NCBI RefSeq assembly: GCF_008932295.1
Contig: NZ_WBWA01000004.1
Location: 124,001 to 188,000, forward strand
Origin: Brucella tritici
GTDB taxonomy: Bacteria > Pseudomonadota > Alphaproteobacteria > Rhizobiales > Rhizobiaceae
Direction of reading: 5' to 3'
DNA: 64,000 nucleotides
Both the position numbers and the translations under genes were made by a program. This document shows positions 34,312 to 43,666 of this stretch, one piece after another. Numbering within the stretch: position 1 is the first letter of the stretch; every line of letters starts with the position of its first letter. The notes under the pieces are model-generated. The model saw nothing but the letters and a program-made list of their open reading frames with translations. It was not told the DNA's origin and did no database searches.

Positions 34312-35001
34312 ATGACGACTTATGTTTTTGCGCCGCCCCCGCAGCCTTTTTTGCCTGTGAAGGGAACGGACGCGCGCTTTCCCGTGCATCGCATCTATTG
34401 CGTCGGCCAGAACTATGCCGATCACGCCATCGAAATGGGCGGTGATCCGACCCGCAATCCGCCTTTCTTCTTCCAGAAGAATCCGGACAGCCTCGTGATC
34501 GAGGGCGGTGATTTCCCTTATCCGCCGAAGACCGAAGACGTACATCACGAGATCGAACTTGTGGTGGCGCTGAAGGCCGGCGGCACCGACATTGCTGTCG
34601 AAAAGGCACTGGACCATGTTTATGGCTACGCCGTCGGCATCGACATGACGCGCCGCGACCTGCAGGCCGTGGCCAAGAAGGCCGGTCGTCCGTGGGAAGT
34701 CGCCAAGGCCTTCGAGCACTCTGCGCCCTGTTCGGCCATTGTGCCGGTGTCGGAAATCGGTCACCCGGAAAAGGCTGCGATTTCGCTCGCCATCAATGGC
34801 GCAACCCGCCAGTCGGGCGACCTCAACCAGATGATCTGGAAGGTGGCGGAAACCATTTCCTACCTGTCTTCGCTCTTTGAGCTGCAGCCCGGCGATCTTA
34901 TCTTTACAGGTACGCCTGCGGGCGTTGGACCGGTGAAGCGCGGCGACCGTCTGGAAGGCAAGGTCGACGGCGTGGCAACCCTCACCGTTACCGTGGCCTG
35001 A
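34312..35001 (+). CDS. Fumarylacetoacetate hydrolase family protein
   Basis: This 229-residue protein of the FAH fold begins with [19 protein letters not shown]. Metal-binding acidic residues appear in [11 protein letters not shown] (about 79-89, two Glu) and [13 protein letters not shown] (Asp, about 106-118). The end carries [18 protein letters not shown]. Relatives hydrolyse fumarylpyruvate, acylpyruvates or related beta-diketones in aromatic catabolism. There are no catabolic neighbours to fix the substrate; fumarylpyruvate or acylpyruvate hydrolase is most likely. Confidence 0.9.
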   Translation: MTTYVFAPPPQPFLPVKGTDARFPVHRIYCVGQNYADHAIEMGGDPTRNPPFFFQKNPDSLVIEGGDFPYPPKTEDVHHEIELVVALKAGGTDIAVEKALDHVYGYAVGIDMTRRDLQAVAKKAGRPWEVAKAFEHSAPCSAIVPVSEIGHPEKAAISLAINGATRQSGDLNQMIWKVAETISYLSSLFELQPGDLIFTGTPAGVGPVKRGDRLEGKVDGVATLTVTVA

Positions 35002-35025
35002 TTCTCTTCACGTGGAGGAGCATGA

Positions 35026-35217
35026 ATGAGCATCTATCTTCCCGATGACGTGCACGACGCTTTGGAGCGCTTCATCGCCGAAAAGCATCCCGGTCTCAAC
35101 CAGACCGAGGCGACGACTCTGATCCTGCGCAAATGGCTGGTGCGCGAGGGCTATCTGTCGGCGGAGCCCGAACACGGCACACCGCCGGATGAACTGAACG
35201 CGACCAATGACGATTGA
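35026..35217 (+). CDS. Small hypothetical protein, ribbon-helix-helix-like start (63 aa)
   Basis: It begins MSIYLPDDVHDALERFIAEK, a strand-helix pattern like CopG/Arc proteins, followed by a helix with NQTEATTLILRKWL. It may bind DNA as a dimer, but no toxin gene is adjacent. It has a good GTGGAGGAGC ribosome site and lies 24 bases after the FAH gene, likely in the same transcript. Confidence 0.65.
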   Translation: MSIYLPDDVHDALERFIAEKHPGLNQTEATTLILRKWLVREGYLSAEPEHGTPPDELNATNDD

Positions 35218-35235
35218 ACAAGGCAGCAATTGACT

Positions 35236-35448
35236 ATGGCCAAACAGCCGCCGGAAGGAGCGGGTCGCAAGACCGCGCTCGGGCGACGCCTTTTGATTCT
35301 GATGATTCTGGCAATTCTGCTCGTGATCGCGCTCGTCTGGATGAGCATTTATCTCTTCGATCCAAATGGCGGTCTGGACTTCGATGATCTCGGGATTTTC
35401 GCTTTGGATTTCAATGCGGTAGATATGATGCTGCCAGGCATTGTGTGA
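35236..35448 (+). CDS. Small single-pass membrane protein (70 aa)
   Basis: A basic N-terminus (MAKQPPEGAGRKTALGRRL) is followed by one hydrophobic helix (LLILMILAILLVIALVWM) and an acidic, hydrophobic tail. The orientation should be N-in. No family is recognised. A TTG two codons earlier (35230) is a possible start. It follows the 63-aa gene closely. Confidence 0.6.
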   Translation: MAKQPPEGAGRKTALGRRLLILMILAILLVIALVWMSIYLFDPNGGLDFDDLGIFALDFNAVDMMLPGIV

Positions 35449-35612
35449 GTGCGTTAATCTTTTTGTTACCATTTGAAATATTCATTTTGGCCAAGCCCTA
35501 ACGTTTAGCGCTTCCGTTTGCCGTCTTTTGCATGGTACATGATCCTCATCGACTGAAAGAATATTGACTGAAACGGGCGCTTTCCGATGCCCGTAAAGCC
35601 AAGAGGATCTGG

Positions 35613-35801
35613 ATGGCATTCGAGGACATCAAGGCGGAAATTGCGCTGCTTTTCGAGCAAATGGTGAATCAGCCGCAAGACGCTCATGAAATCCGTGAAA
35701 CGGTTCGCGAGAAGCTCAATGCGCTGCGGGCCAGTGGTTTGCCTCTGCCTGAAGATCTGGTCGAGCTTGAAAAACGCATCGAAAAAGATTTCGATTCCTG
35801 A
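35613..35801 (+). CDS. Small conserved hypothetical protein (62 aa)
   Basis: This is a helical, charged 62-residue protein (MAFEDIKAEIALLFEQMVNQ). It has an AGAGGATCTGG ribosome site and lies only 14 bases before the lytic transglycosylase gene, with which it is probably cotranscribed. No known domain is recognised. Confidence 0.65.
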   Translation: MAFEDIKAEIALLFEQMVNQPQDAHEIRETVREKLNALRASGLPLPEDLVELEKRIEKDFDS

Positions 35802-35815
35802 GAACGGGTCCGGTC

Positions 35816-36712
35816 ATGCGTTACGCGCTTTCCTCTTCTTCATCCGCTGATCTGGTCCGCAAGGGCCTCATGCTTCTTGGTTGTGCCGTGGCGCTCAGCG
35901 CCTGCAATACAACCAATGACGGCAAGCCCGTGAAAACGGCGCTGATCACGCAGACCGATGCATCCAGCCAGACTGCTTCCGCAGCAGGCAGTGCGGCCGG
36001 TGCCGCTGCCAATGCTGCAGGCACGGCGACCGCCGATGCAGGCGCTGCTGCCGGAACGCAGACCGTCGCAGCCGTGACCGATCCTTCCGATCCGGTCCTG
36101 CCTGCCGTTGTTCCCATTCCCGGCATTCGTGGCCAATCCGAACCGATGATGGCCTATGCGGGTGCCCAGGCTGCCGCTTCGCCGGCATCGGTTGCCGCCA
36201 ATATGGCGTTTGAGACACCGGATCATGCACCGGAAGAACTTGATGCGCTGATTACCAAATATTCCGTCGCCTATGACGTACCGGAACGCCTTGTGCGCCG
36301 GGTCGTGCATCGCGAAAGCCGGTTCAATCCGGGTGCCCGCAACGGACCCTATTGGGGCCTGATGCAGATCAGCCATCCGACCGCGCGCGGCATGGGATAT
36401 ACGGGCGCGGCCAAGGGCCTGCTCGATGCGGAAACCAATCTGAAATATGCGGTTCGCTATCTGTCCGGCGCCTATAAGGTTGCAGGCGGTGATGAAAGTC
36501 AGGCAGTCCGCTATTATGCGCGCGGCTATTATTACGATGCCAAGCGCAAGGGACTGTTGCAGGAAACCGGCCTCGACGGACGCTGGAAGCGCAGCGGACC
36601 GACCCGTGACGCAGCCGCTTCCATCCAACCGGCATCCTTGCCGGAAGGCGGGGCAGCACCGCTCCCCGGCGTTGCTCCCATTCAGGCTTCCTACGCACCG
36701 GCGGGGCAATAA
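35816..36712 (+). CDS. Lytic murein transglycosylase, SLT domain
   Basis: This 298-residue exported protein cleaves peptidoglycan glycan strands. The N-terminus (LMLLGCAVALSACNTT) has a lipobox LSAC, so it is probably a lipoprotein. A long Ala/Gly-rich linker (about 35-125) precedes the SLT domain. That domain has the catalytic Glu in VHRESRFNPGARNG at about 160-173, then YWGLMQISHPTARGMGY, and ends near AVRYYARGYY. The gene has a normal signal region but no neighbouring conjugation or secretion genes, so a housekeeping role is likely. Confidence 0.9.
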   Translation: MRYALSSSSSADLVRKGLMLLGCAVALSACNTTNDGKPVKTALITQTDASSQTASAAGSAAGAAANAAGTATADAGAAAGTQTVAAVTDPSDPVLPAVVPIPGIRGQSEPMMAYAGAQAAASPASVAANMAFETPDHAPEELDALITKYSVAYDVPERLVRRVVHRESRFNPGARNGPYWGLMQISHPTARGMGYTGAAKGLLDAETNLKYAVRYLSGAYKVAGGDESQAVRYYARGYYYDAKRKGLLQETGLDGRWKRSGPTRDAAASIQPASLPEGGAAPLPGVAPIQASYAPAGQ

Positions 36713-36781
36713 ACTAACTGTCATCTTGACGCTGCAAAGTGATGGCAGTTTCCTGTCCTGAATCGACGACAGGGAAATTTC

Positions 36782-37438
36782 ATGAAAGTAAGACTGCCTC
36801 ATCCAGTCAAATGGAAATATGACCGGGCCGAATTGTGGGCCGATGGCGTCATCCATGTTCTGGGTGTCGGGATGGCGCTTGCAGGCGCCATTGCCATGCT
36901 GATCTATTTCCTGCCGAACATGCCTGCGGCGACCTCGATTTCGTCGGGGGTCTATCTCGCGAGCCTTCTGGCAGCGCTCGGCATTTCGGCTGTCTACAAT
37001 ATCTGGCCGGTTTCGCCGACCAAATGGTTCCTGCGCCGTTTCGACCATTCGGCGATTTATCTTCTGATCGCCGGAACCTACACGCCTTTTGCCATGCATA
37101 TGGGCGACCGCGCACTGCCGCTGCTTCTCTTCGTTTGGAGCGTGGCTTTTGTCGGCATCATGCTGAAACTGTTCATGCCGGGACGTTTCGACCGGCTGTC
37201 GATCCTGCTTTATCTGGCGCTCGGCTGGAGCGGCGTCATGGTCTATGACACCATGGTGCAATCGCTGCCGCCAGCCGTTTTCTGGCTGATTGCTGCCGGT
37301 GGCATGGTCTATTCGCTGGGTGTGATTTTCCATGTCTGGGAGCGCCTGCGGTTTCAGAATGCCATCTGGCACGGCTTTGTCGTGGTGGGCGCGGCACTGC
37401 ATTATTGTGCGGTGTTCTTTGTCGGCGCGTGGAATTAG
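36782..37438 (+). CDS. Hemolysin III family (PAQR-like) membrane protein
   Basis: This 218-residue protein has seven predicted membrane helices. It contains the family motifs ADGVIHVLG near residue 20, FDHSAIYLLIAGTYTPF at about 84-100, and WHGFVVVGAALHY near the end. The His residues at HSAIYL and in the last segments form the putative metal site of the PAQR fold. Despite the name, hemolytic activity is not implied; the role in membrane lipid or metal handling is unclear. Confidence 0.92.
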   Translation: MKVRLPHPVKWKYDRAELWADGVIHVLGVGMALAGAIAMLIYFLPNMPAATSISSGVYLASLLAALGISAVYNIWPVSPTKWFLRRFDHSAIYLLIAGTYTPFAMHMGDRALPLLLFVWSVAFVGIMLKLFMPGRFDRLSILLYLALGWSGVMVYDTMVQSLPPAVFWLIAAGGMVYSLGVIFHVWERLRFQNAIWHGFVVVGAALHYCAVFFVGAWN

Positions 37439-37578
37439 CGAAAAGGGCGGTGTCCCAGATTCAGTTTATGACGTGCCGAAAATGGTGGTTTGCGAGAACC
37501 GGAGCGGAATGTACTTTAAGGTACATGAGCACCGGAAGCGCAGTAAAACGTCATTTGCAGGCCGTCAGAAGCTGAATC

Positions 37579-40500
37579 CTAATGAAAATCGCGGGAGTTC
37601 GGCATTATTCTAACATTCCGCGGATGATGCGCCATCTGGGATGGAGCGACGAGGCGCTGCGCTTCGCGTCCGCTCATCTCGATCAGTGCTGCCGAACGAT
37701 CCTGCAACTTTGACGCCACCAGATGCACGACCCCTTCGGGACTGCGCTGGAGGCGACCTTCGATATGGATCAGCCGCGCGCCCATCACTTCGCGGCGAAA
37801 CGCCTTCATGATCTTCGACCAGACGACAATATTGGCGATACCGGTTTCATCCTCGATGGTGAGAAACACCACGCCCTTGGCGCTGCCGGGGCGCTGGCGG
37901 ACGGTGACGACGCCCGCCACTTTCATGCGGCGTCCGTCGGCGCCTTCCTGCACAGCACGACAGGTTGAAACGCCTTCCGCTGCCAGCCCCTCACGCAGAT
38001 ATTGCAGCGGATGCCCTTTCAGAGAGAGCCGCGTCGTCTCGTAATCGGCAATCACATGCTCGGAGGCGGCCATTTCAGGAAGCTTTGTGCGCGGTTCCTC
38101 CGCCAGTTCGCTGGTTGCGGCGGCGCGGAACAGCGGCAGGGTTTCATCATTGGGCAGACGGCGCACGGCCCAAAGTGCTGCGCGGCGGTCGATATCGAGC
38201 GAGCCGAAGGCATCGGCATCGGCCAGAAGCGTGAAGGCGCGCCGGTCGAGCCGGAGCCGCCGATGCATGTCCTCGATGGTGCGGTAAGGCTCCTGCCGGT
38301 CGGCAATCAGGAGTTCGGTGTCCCGTTTGGAAAAGCCGTCGATCTGGCGGAAGCCGAGCCGGAGCGCTGGTCGAATATCGAGCGTATCCTCCAGAATATT
38401 ATCCCAGTGACTGAAGTTCACATCGACGGGCAGCACCGTCACGCCATGTTCGCGGGCATCGCGCACGATTTGGGCGGGTGCGTAAAAACCCATGGGCTGG
38501 GAATTGAGAAGCGCGGCGGCGAACACTTCCGGATGATGGCACTTGATCCACGCGGAAATATAGACCAGATGCGCAAAGCTTGCCGCATGGCTTTCGGGAA
38601 AGCCATATTCGCCGAAACCCTTGATCTGGTTGAAGCAGTTTTCGGCAAAGGTCCGGTCGTAGCCACGATTGACCATGCCTTCGATCATCTTTGTCTCCAT
38701 CGTATGGATGGTGCCCATCTTGCGGAAAGTGGCCATGGCACGGCGCAACTGGTTGGCCTCATCCGGTGTGAATTTTGCAGCCTCCATGGCAATGCGCATC
38801 GCCTGTTCCTGAAACAGCGGCACGCCTTTGGTCTTGCCGAGAATTTGCAGCAACTCGTCGGGTGGCCCATATTCCGGCGCTGGCGATGGCAAGGTGCAGG
38901 GTTCCTGTCCGTTTCGCCGCCTAAGATAAGGATGCACCATGTCGCCCTGAATGGGGCCGGGGCGCACGATGGCGACCTCGATGACGAGATCATAGAACTC
39001 ACGCGGGCGCAGACGTGGCAGCATGTTCATCTGGGCGCGGCTTTCCACCTGAAACACGCCGAGCGAATCCCCCTTGCACAGCATGTCGTACACGGCTTTG
39101 TCTTTTTGCTCCACGGTCGCCAGCGTCAGCTTTTCGCCACCATAAAGCTGCGGCTTGTGCTGGTGAATGAGGTCAAAAGCCTTGCGGATGCAGGTGAGCA
39201 TGCCGAGCGACAGCACATCCACCTTCATCAGCCCCACCTCATCGATATCGTCCTTGTCCCATTCGATGAAGGAGCGGTCTTCCATCGCTGCCGGGCCGAT
39301 GGGCACGGTCTCGTCCAGACGGTCGCGGGTGAGCACGAAACCGCCGACATGCTGCGACAGGTGGCGCGGAAAGCCGATCAGCGTGATGGCCAGTTCCACC
39401 GCGCGTCGGATGATGGGATTGTCGGGGTCGAGACCCGCCTGTCTGATATGCTGCTTGTCGATGCCGCCGCCCGATATGCCCCAGACCGTATTGGCGAGCG
39501 CTGCCGTCACATCCTCAGTCAGCCCCAGCGCCTTGCCAACATCGCGGATCGCGCTGCGGGACCGATAGCTGATGACGGTTGCGACAATGGCCGCGCGATC
39601 TCTGGAATAGCGATCATAGACATATTGCATCACCTCTTCGCGCCGCTCATGCTCGAAATCGACGTCGATATCCGGTGGCTCCTTTCGCTCCACCGAAAGA
39701 AAGCGCTCGAACAGGAGGTCAACCTGTGTCGGGTCCACACCGGTGACGCCAAGGCAGAAGCAGACAACGGAATTGGCCGCCGAACCGCGCCCCTGACACA
39801 GAATGCCTTCTCCGCGGGCATAGCGCACAATGTCATAGACGGTGAGGAAATAGGCCGCATATTGCAGCTTTTCGATCAGCGCCAGTTCCTTGTGGATCAG
39901 CGCCTGCACCTTCGGCGGGATGCTGTTAGCGCCGTAATGACGGGCGGCACCTTCCCAGGTGAGATCATGCAGATGCTGTTGCGGCGTCTTGCCGGGCGGC
40001 ACGGGCTCGTCGGGATAATCATATTTCAGCTCATCGAGCTGGAAGGTGATGGGCGCGACGAAATCGGCGGTCGCTTCGACGGTCTCAGTGTAGTCGCGAA
40101 ACAGCCGCAGCATTTCCTTTGGTGGTTTCAGGTGGCGTTCGGCGTTCTTTTCGAGAAGCTGCCCGGCTGCGAAAACAGTCGTGTGGTGGCGGGTTGCCGT
40201 CAGCACGTCCTGAAGCGCGCGGCGGTCGGGATGATGATAAAGCACGTCATTGGTGGCGAGCAGCGGTACATTGGCCTCGGCTGCAAAACGGGCGATACGT
40301 TCGGCCCGACGTCCGTCATGGCCCTGATGCGGCATGGCAAGCGCCAGCCAGACCGAGCCGGGGGCTGCTTGCGCAATCTCCGTCAGGCGAGCGGCAAAAT
40401 CCGGTCTGTCTTCGTCAGGCGGAAAGACCGCGATCTGAAACTGCCGGGCGCGAAACAGCAGGTCGCTCCATTCGAGATGGCATTCGCCCTTGATGGCAGC

Positions 40501-40812
40501 GCGTACCTTGCCCTCCGTCAGCAGGCGGCACAATTGCCCATAGGCAGCGCGATCACGCGGATAGACGACCATATCCGGCGTACCGTCGGTGAAGGACAGG
40601 CGGCAGCCGATGAAAAGCCGGAAATCGCTCTTGTCGCGAAAATCCTTCCATGCCGCATGTGCCCGCACCACGCCGGCCAGCGTGTTGCGGTCGGCAATGC
40701 CGATACCGGACAGGCCAAGCTCATGTGCACGCGCTACCAGTTCCTGCGGATGCGACGCACCGCACAGGAAGGAGAAATTGCTGGCAGCAGCCATTTCAAA
40801 ATAATGAGCCAT
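37579..40812 (-). CDS. dnaE2: Error-prone DNA polymerase III alpha subunit (DnaE2/ImuC)
   Basis: This 1077-residue polymerase carries out translesion synthesis together with ImuA and ImuB. It has an N-terminal PHP domain (NFSFLCGASHPQELV), C-family catalytic aspartates in PDIDVDFEHERR, the QHVGGFVLTR segment, tandem HhH and a C-terminal OB fold (MKVAGVVTVRQRPGSAKG). Length is that of DnaE2, shorter than DnaE1 (about 1160). ATG 40812 overlaps the imuB stop (TGATG). It is the last gene of the SOS operon. A convergent hemolysin gene lies 140 bases beyond the stop. Confidence 0.96.
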   Translation of the reverse strand: MAHYFEMAAASNFSFLCGASHPQELVARAHELGLSGIGIADRNTLAGVVRAHAAWKDFRDKSDFRLFIGCRLSFTDGTPDMVVYPRDRAAYGQLCRLLTEGKVRAAIKGECHLEWSDLLFRARQFQIAVFPPDEDRPDFAARLTEIAQAAPGSVWLALAMPHQGHDGRRAERIARFAAEANVPLLATNDVLYHHPDRRALQDVLTATRHHTTVFAAGQLLEKNAERHLKPPKEMLRLFRDYTETVEATADFVAPITFQLDELKYDYPDEPVPPGKTPQQHLHDLTWEGAARHYGANSIPPKVQALIHKELALIEKLQYAAYFLTVYDIVRYARGEGILCQGRGSAANSVVCFCLGVTGVDPTQVDLLFERFLSVERKEPPDIDVDFEHERREEVMQYVYDRYSRDRAAIVATVISYRSRSAIRDVGKALGLTEDVTAALANTVWGISGGGIDKQHIRQAGLDPDNPIIRRAVELAITLIGFPRHLSQHVGGFVLTRDRLDETVPIGPAAMEDRSFIEWDKDDIDEVGLMKVDVLSLGMLTCIRKAFDLIHQHKPQLYGGEKLTLATVEQKDKAVYDMLCKGDSLGVFQVESRAQMNMLPRLRPREFYDLVIEVAIVRPGPIQGDMVHPYLRRRNGQEPCTLPSPAPEYGPPDELLQILGKTKGVPLFQEQAMRIAMEAAKFTPDEANQLRRAMATFRKMGTIHTMETKMIEGMVNRGYDRTFAENCFNQIKGFGEYGFPESHAASFAHLVYISAWIKCHHPEVFAAALLNSQPMGFYAPAQIVRDAREHGVTVLPVDVNFSHWDNILEDTLDIRPALRLGFRQIDGFSKRDTELLIADRQEPYRTIEDMHRRLRLDRRAFTLLADADAFGSLDIDRRAALWAVRRLPNDETLPLFRAAATSELAEEPRTKLPEMAASEHVIADYETTRLSLKGHPLQYLREGLAAEGVSTCRAVQEGADGRRMKVAGVVTVRQRPGSAKGVVFLTIEDETGIANIVVWSKIMKAFRREVMGARLIHIEGRLQRSPEGVVHLVASKLQDRSAALIEMSGREAQRLVAPSQMAHHPRNVRIMPNSRDFH

Positions 40813-42377
40813 CACGCGAACAGTCCGTGTAAAAACCAGCGCGGATGATTGGCGCCGTCATAAAGGCCTTCGCGGAAAATCCAGAAACGCTGGCCGTTCT
40901 CGTCTTCCACCCGGTAATAATCGCGCAGTTCCGGAACCGTGTGACCGATTGCGAGCCACCATTCCGGTTCGATCCTTTCCGGTCCTTCGGCAAGGCGCAC
41001 ATGATGGCGCACCCGTCGCCACAGGAAGAACGAAGGCGGACTGTCGGGCACTTCCGCCACGCTTTCGATCAACTGTGGCGGGCGAAACAGTTTTATGGGG
41101 CGCGCTGGCGGGTCGCCGGGAAGCAATGGGGGAAGTGCTGCCGTGCTTTCGTAATCGGCTTCGCCCTTCCCGTTCGTGTGCAGGGCAGGGCGCAGGCCGA
41201 AGGCCCGTTCGGGAATATGCGTGTTGCGCGAAAAGGAAACGAGAACGCGGTTCTGTCCAAGCCGCGCCGAAAGCCGGTCGACAAGCTGGCCGAACCCCGC
41301 TTCATCTTCCTCATGCTGGTCGAGCCCCGTCTGGCGCTGGGCGATTGGCGCACTGCGCAGCGCTGCCAGCCGGATCATGTCGAAGCCGAAACCTGCATCG
41401 AGCGGGTCGGTCAAGGCGTTGAGCCTTTCACGTGCAAGGCGCAGAAAAACCTCGTCGTTGCGCAAAGGCTGGCCGGTTTCGATGTGGATATGACGCACTT
41501 CGCCATCGACACGGAAGAAGGAGGCTTCAATCAGAAGCGCGCCTTTGCCCTCCGGTTCAAGTTGCGCAAAAAGCTCCTGCGCCAGTTCCTGCAAGATGCG
41601 TTCGACCAGTTCCATTGCGGTAACCGGCTCTGACAGGCGGCGCTCGACGGCACTGAGCGGCATGATGCGCATGGGAGAAATCGGAGCGCGCTCCTGCCGT
41701 GCCAGCCGGTCGAGCCTGGTGGCAAGATCGGTGCCGAAACGGGCGGTGAGGGCTGCGCGCGGAAGCCCCATCACATCGCCGATACGTTTCAATCCGGCGC
41801 GCTTGAGGCCGGTTTCGGCAGCTTGCGTCAGTTCAAGCGCGGAGAGCGGCAGGCGGGGAAGCAGCCGGTCGGCCTCTGTCCTGCTGAAGACACCGCCCTT
41901 CGTTCCCCGTGCCAGAAGCCGCGCGGAAAAACTGTTATCGGCAATCGCCGCCTGTACGCCAAGCCTGGCCCGTTCCAGACGCAGGATTGCATCGGCACGC
42001 ATGGCGTCGAGCCCGCCAAAAAGATGCGCGCAGCCGGTTATGTCGAGCATCAGCCCATGCGGCTCATCGAAGGCGACAAGCGGCGTGTAGCGTTCGCACC
42101 AATGGGCAAGACGCTTGAGCAATGCCGCATCATGTTCCGGTGCCGCCGCTGCCACTTCAAGCCTTTCCACGCGGGCGCGCGCATCCGTCAGCGCCATGCC
42201 GGGAAAAAGGCCAAGCTTTGCCGCTGCCGCATCCACCGCTGTCAGGCGTAGCGCATTGGCCGTGCGCTCGGTCACCACCAAAGGCAGGCGCGGTTTGCCG
42301 TCAGGCGGAGCGCTGATGCGAAGCCGGTCGGTCGGTAGAAACGGAAACCAGAGGGCGAGAAACAGACGTTCTGCCAT
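40812..42377 (-). CDS. imuB: ImuB, DNA polymerase Y-family adaptor of the SOS mutasome
   Basis: This 521-residue Y-family protein joins the clamp, ImuA and DnaE2 and is not itself an active polymerase. It begins MAERLFLALWFPFLPTDRL; where active Pol IV has the catalytic DxD of the first motif, this has FPFLPTDR, consistent with loss of activity. A beta-clamp-binding segment should lie in the middle, near residues 340-360. ATG 42377 is chosen because the protein is conserved from there; the frame runs upstream within imuA. The overlap with imuA is 77 bases, and the stop overlaps the dnaE2 start. Confidence 0.93.
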   Translation of the reverse strand: MAERLFLALWFPFLPTDRLRISAPPDGKPRLPLVVTERTANALRLTAVDAAAAKLGLFPGMALTDARARVERLEVAAAAPEHDAALLKRLAHWCERYTPLVAFDEPHGLMLDITGCAHLFGGLDAMRADAILRLERARLGVQAAIADNSFSARLLARGTKGGVFSRTEADRLLPRLPLSALELTQAAETGLKRAGLKRIGDVMGLPRAALTARFGTDLATRLDRLARQERAPISPMRIMPLSAVERRLSEPVTAMELVERILQELAQELFAQLEPEGKGALLIEASFFRVDGEVRHIHIETGQPLRNDEVFLRLARERLNALTDPLDAGFGFDMIRLAALRSAPIAQRQTGLDQHEEDEAGFGQLVDRLSARLGQNRVLVSFSRNTHIPERAFGLRPALHTNGKGEADYESTAALPPLLPGDPPARPIKLFRPPQLIESVAEVPDSPPSFFLWRRVRHHVRLAEGPERIEPEWWLAIGHTVPELRDYYRVEDENGQRFWIFREGLYDGANHPRWFLHGLFA

Positions 42378-43152
42378 CCCGTTCTCTTGCATCAAATTCA
42401 AGGGTTTCATTGTTCCATTCCATGATCCATTGCCCGCATGTGCCGTGGCGATTGCGCTCCAGAACCGTCGAGAAGACAGGCTTGCCGGGTGCATTTGCTC
42501 CGCTTGAACGGGATGGCGCGGGCGCCACCCGCCAGCGGCTGACGGCAGCGCTTTGCACAGCCGTCCGGTGGCTCCTGAGCAGGATGACGGGCAGTTGCGC
42601 GGTTTCTGTTGCCAGAAGCAGACGACGCGAGGCAGTCAGGTCGAGGCATTTCGGCTGGCCTGTCACCGAGGCGACGACGCCGGAAACAAGATGCGAGGCC
42701 TTGCCGCCGCTTCCAGCTTCCAGCGCGTCGTTTGCCGCCTTCAGGACATCCTGTGCCGTAGGGCAGCGCACGATCAGAAATCGCGACGGGTCGATCCCGA
42801 AGGCATGAAGCCCCGGCGGATAAAGCCCGCCATATTCACTTGCAGCGCTTTCTTCCTCGATCCAGATAATCGGGCGCCGGGGGTCTGCCGCACGTTCTGC
42901 CGCGCGGGCGGCAAAGGCCAGCGCAAAGCCGGTCGCGGCCATATGCGCGCCGGGGTTTTCGGCAAAAACCTCATGCAGCGCATCACCTGCAAGGCCATGC
43001 GGAAAGGCAGCATCCGCCCCGGCAAGGCCGAGCGTGAAACTGCGTGCCCGCCCGAAGCCCGTTTGTCCCTGATTTGCAAAACTACCTTGCGGATCGTTGC
43101 CTTCAATGGTCGTAACCATGCGCCGCAGCGCCGCGATGTCGATGCCGCTCAC
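42301..43152 (-). CDS. imuA: ImuA, RecA-like SOS mutasome protein
   Basis: This 283-residue protein is related to RecA/SulA. It has RSFTLGLAGADAAFPHGLAG near the start, ALHEVFAE, then the central PRRPIIWIEEE and GLYPPGLHAFG segments typical of ImuA. The frame is open from 43215, but a LexA box at 43171-43185 lies inside that extension, so the GTG at 43152 (preceded by GGAATC) is the likely start. A start at Met 43119 is also possible. It is the first gene of the imuA-imuB-dnaE2 operon. Confidence 0.9.
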   Translation of the reverse strand: MSGIDIAALRRMVTTIEGNDPQGSFANQGQTGFGRARSFTLGLAGADAAFPHGLAGDALHEVFAENPGAHMAATGFALAFAARAAERAADPRRPIIWIEEESAASEYGGLYPPGLHAFGIDPSRFLIVRCPTAQDVLKAANDALEAGSGGKASHLVSGVVASVTGQPKCLDLTASRRLLLATETAQLPVILLRSHRTAVQSAAVSRWRVAPAPSRSSGANAPGKPVFSTVLERNRHGTCGQWIMEWNNETLEFDARERDGRTSVSRPLVSVSTDRPASHQRSA

Positions 43153-43170
43153 GTCTAGATTCCATCTTTT

Positions 43171-43185
43171 GTTCTCTATATGTTC
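43171..43185 (-). promoter_or_regulatory. LexA/SOS box of the imuA operon
   Basis: GTTC-TCTATAT-GTTC (GAAC-N7-GAAC on the minus strand) matches the alphaproteobacterial SOS box GTTC-N7-GTTC exactly. It lies 18 bases upstream of the chosen imuA start, so LexA would block transcription until DNA damage. Confidence 0.9.
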
Positions 43186-43216
43186 TAGTATTGAATCGAG
43201 CGAGGCAAGAGTCAAG

Positions 43217-43249
43217 CGGGATCAGAAATCAGTCCAGTGGACTGATTTC
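43217..43249. repeat. Dispersed palindrome, copy 1
   Basis: GCGGGATCA leads into GAAATCAGTCCA-G-TGGACTGATTTC, a 25-base palindrome with a single central base. The 33-34 bases recur in exact inverted form at 48513-48546. Confidence 0.85.
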
Positions 43250-43259
43250 CTTGCGTAGG

Positions 43260-43290
43260 CGTTTCACACTTTTCGGGATACGTTCTATCA
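43260..43290. repeat. Dispersed rhizobial-type repeat, partial copy
   Basis: GTTTCACACTTTTCGGGATA and CGTTCTATC match the right half of the copy at 5167. Confidence 0.6.
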
Positions 43291-43309
43291 TCGCGATAGC
43301 GGTTTTGGA

Positions 43310-43666
43310 TTAGGCGGCTTCCCTGAAAGGCACGCCTGCCAGTTGCGCCAGATGGCCGGGAAGGTCGGTGCCAGCACCTGCCGCATTGATCGTGTCGAAA
43401 TAATCATGCCAGCCGGTGGCTGTGATTCCGGCAATCAGCATGTCGAGAGCTGCTTCGTCCGGGAAACGCCAGATGGCGAAGAAACTCTGGTCGGGTGCAA
43501 AAGGCTTTGTCGCGTCGACGGGACCTAATGCCAAAGCCTCGATACCGAGCGCCGCAAGACCGCCCATACCCGCGCCGACTTTCTCAAAAAAGGCCTGCCT
43601 GCCTTCAGCATCGAGCGCGTGCCAGCTTGATTTCGGGGAATAAAGCTCGGCGAGGTAATAGGTCAT
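43310..43666 (-). CDS. DUF6616-type small protein in a MarR operon
   Basis: This 118-residue protein (MTYYLAELYSPKSSWHALD, later FFAIWRFPDEAALDMLIAG) resembles dimeric alpha-beta-barrel proteins. I place it in DUF6616 with moderate confidence; its function is unknown. The start overlaps the MarR gene stop by four bases (ATGA), so it is coupled to and most likely regulated by the MarR protein. Confidence 0.75.
   Translation of the reverse strand: MTYYLAELYSPKSSWHALDAEGRQAFFEKVGAGMGGLAALGIEALALGPVDATKPFAPDQSFFAIWRFPDEAALDMLIAGITATGWHDYFDTINAAGAGTDLPGHLAQLAGVPFREAA

Noticed and set aside
38002-40848. A 948-codon open frame antisense to dnaE2
   Set aside because: It mirrors a high-GC gene with strong third-position bias; the dnaE2 frame has all motifs of its family and the antisense product is rich in His, Arg and Gly with no domain.
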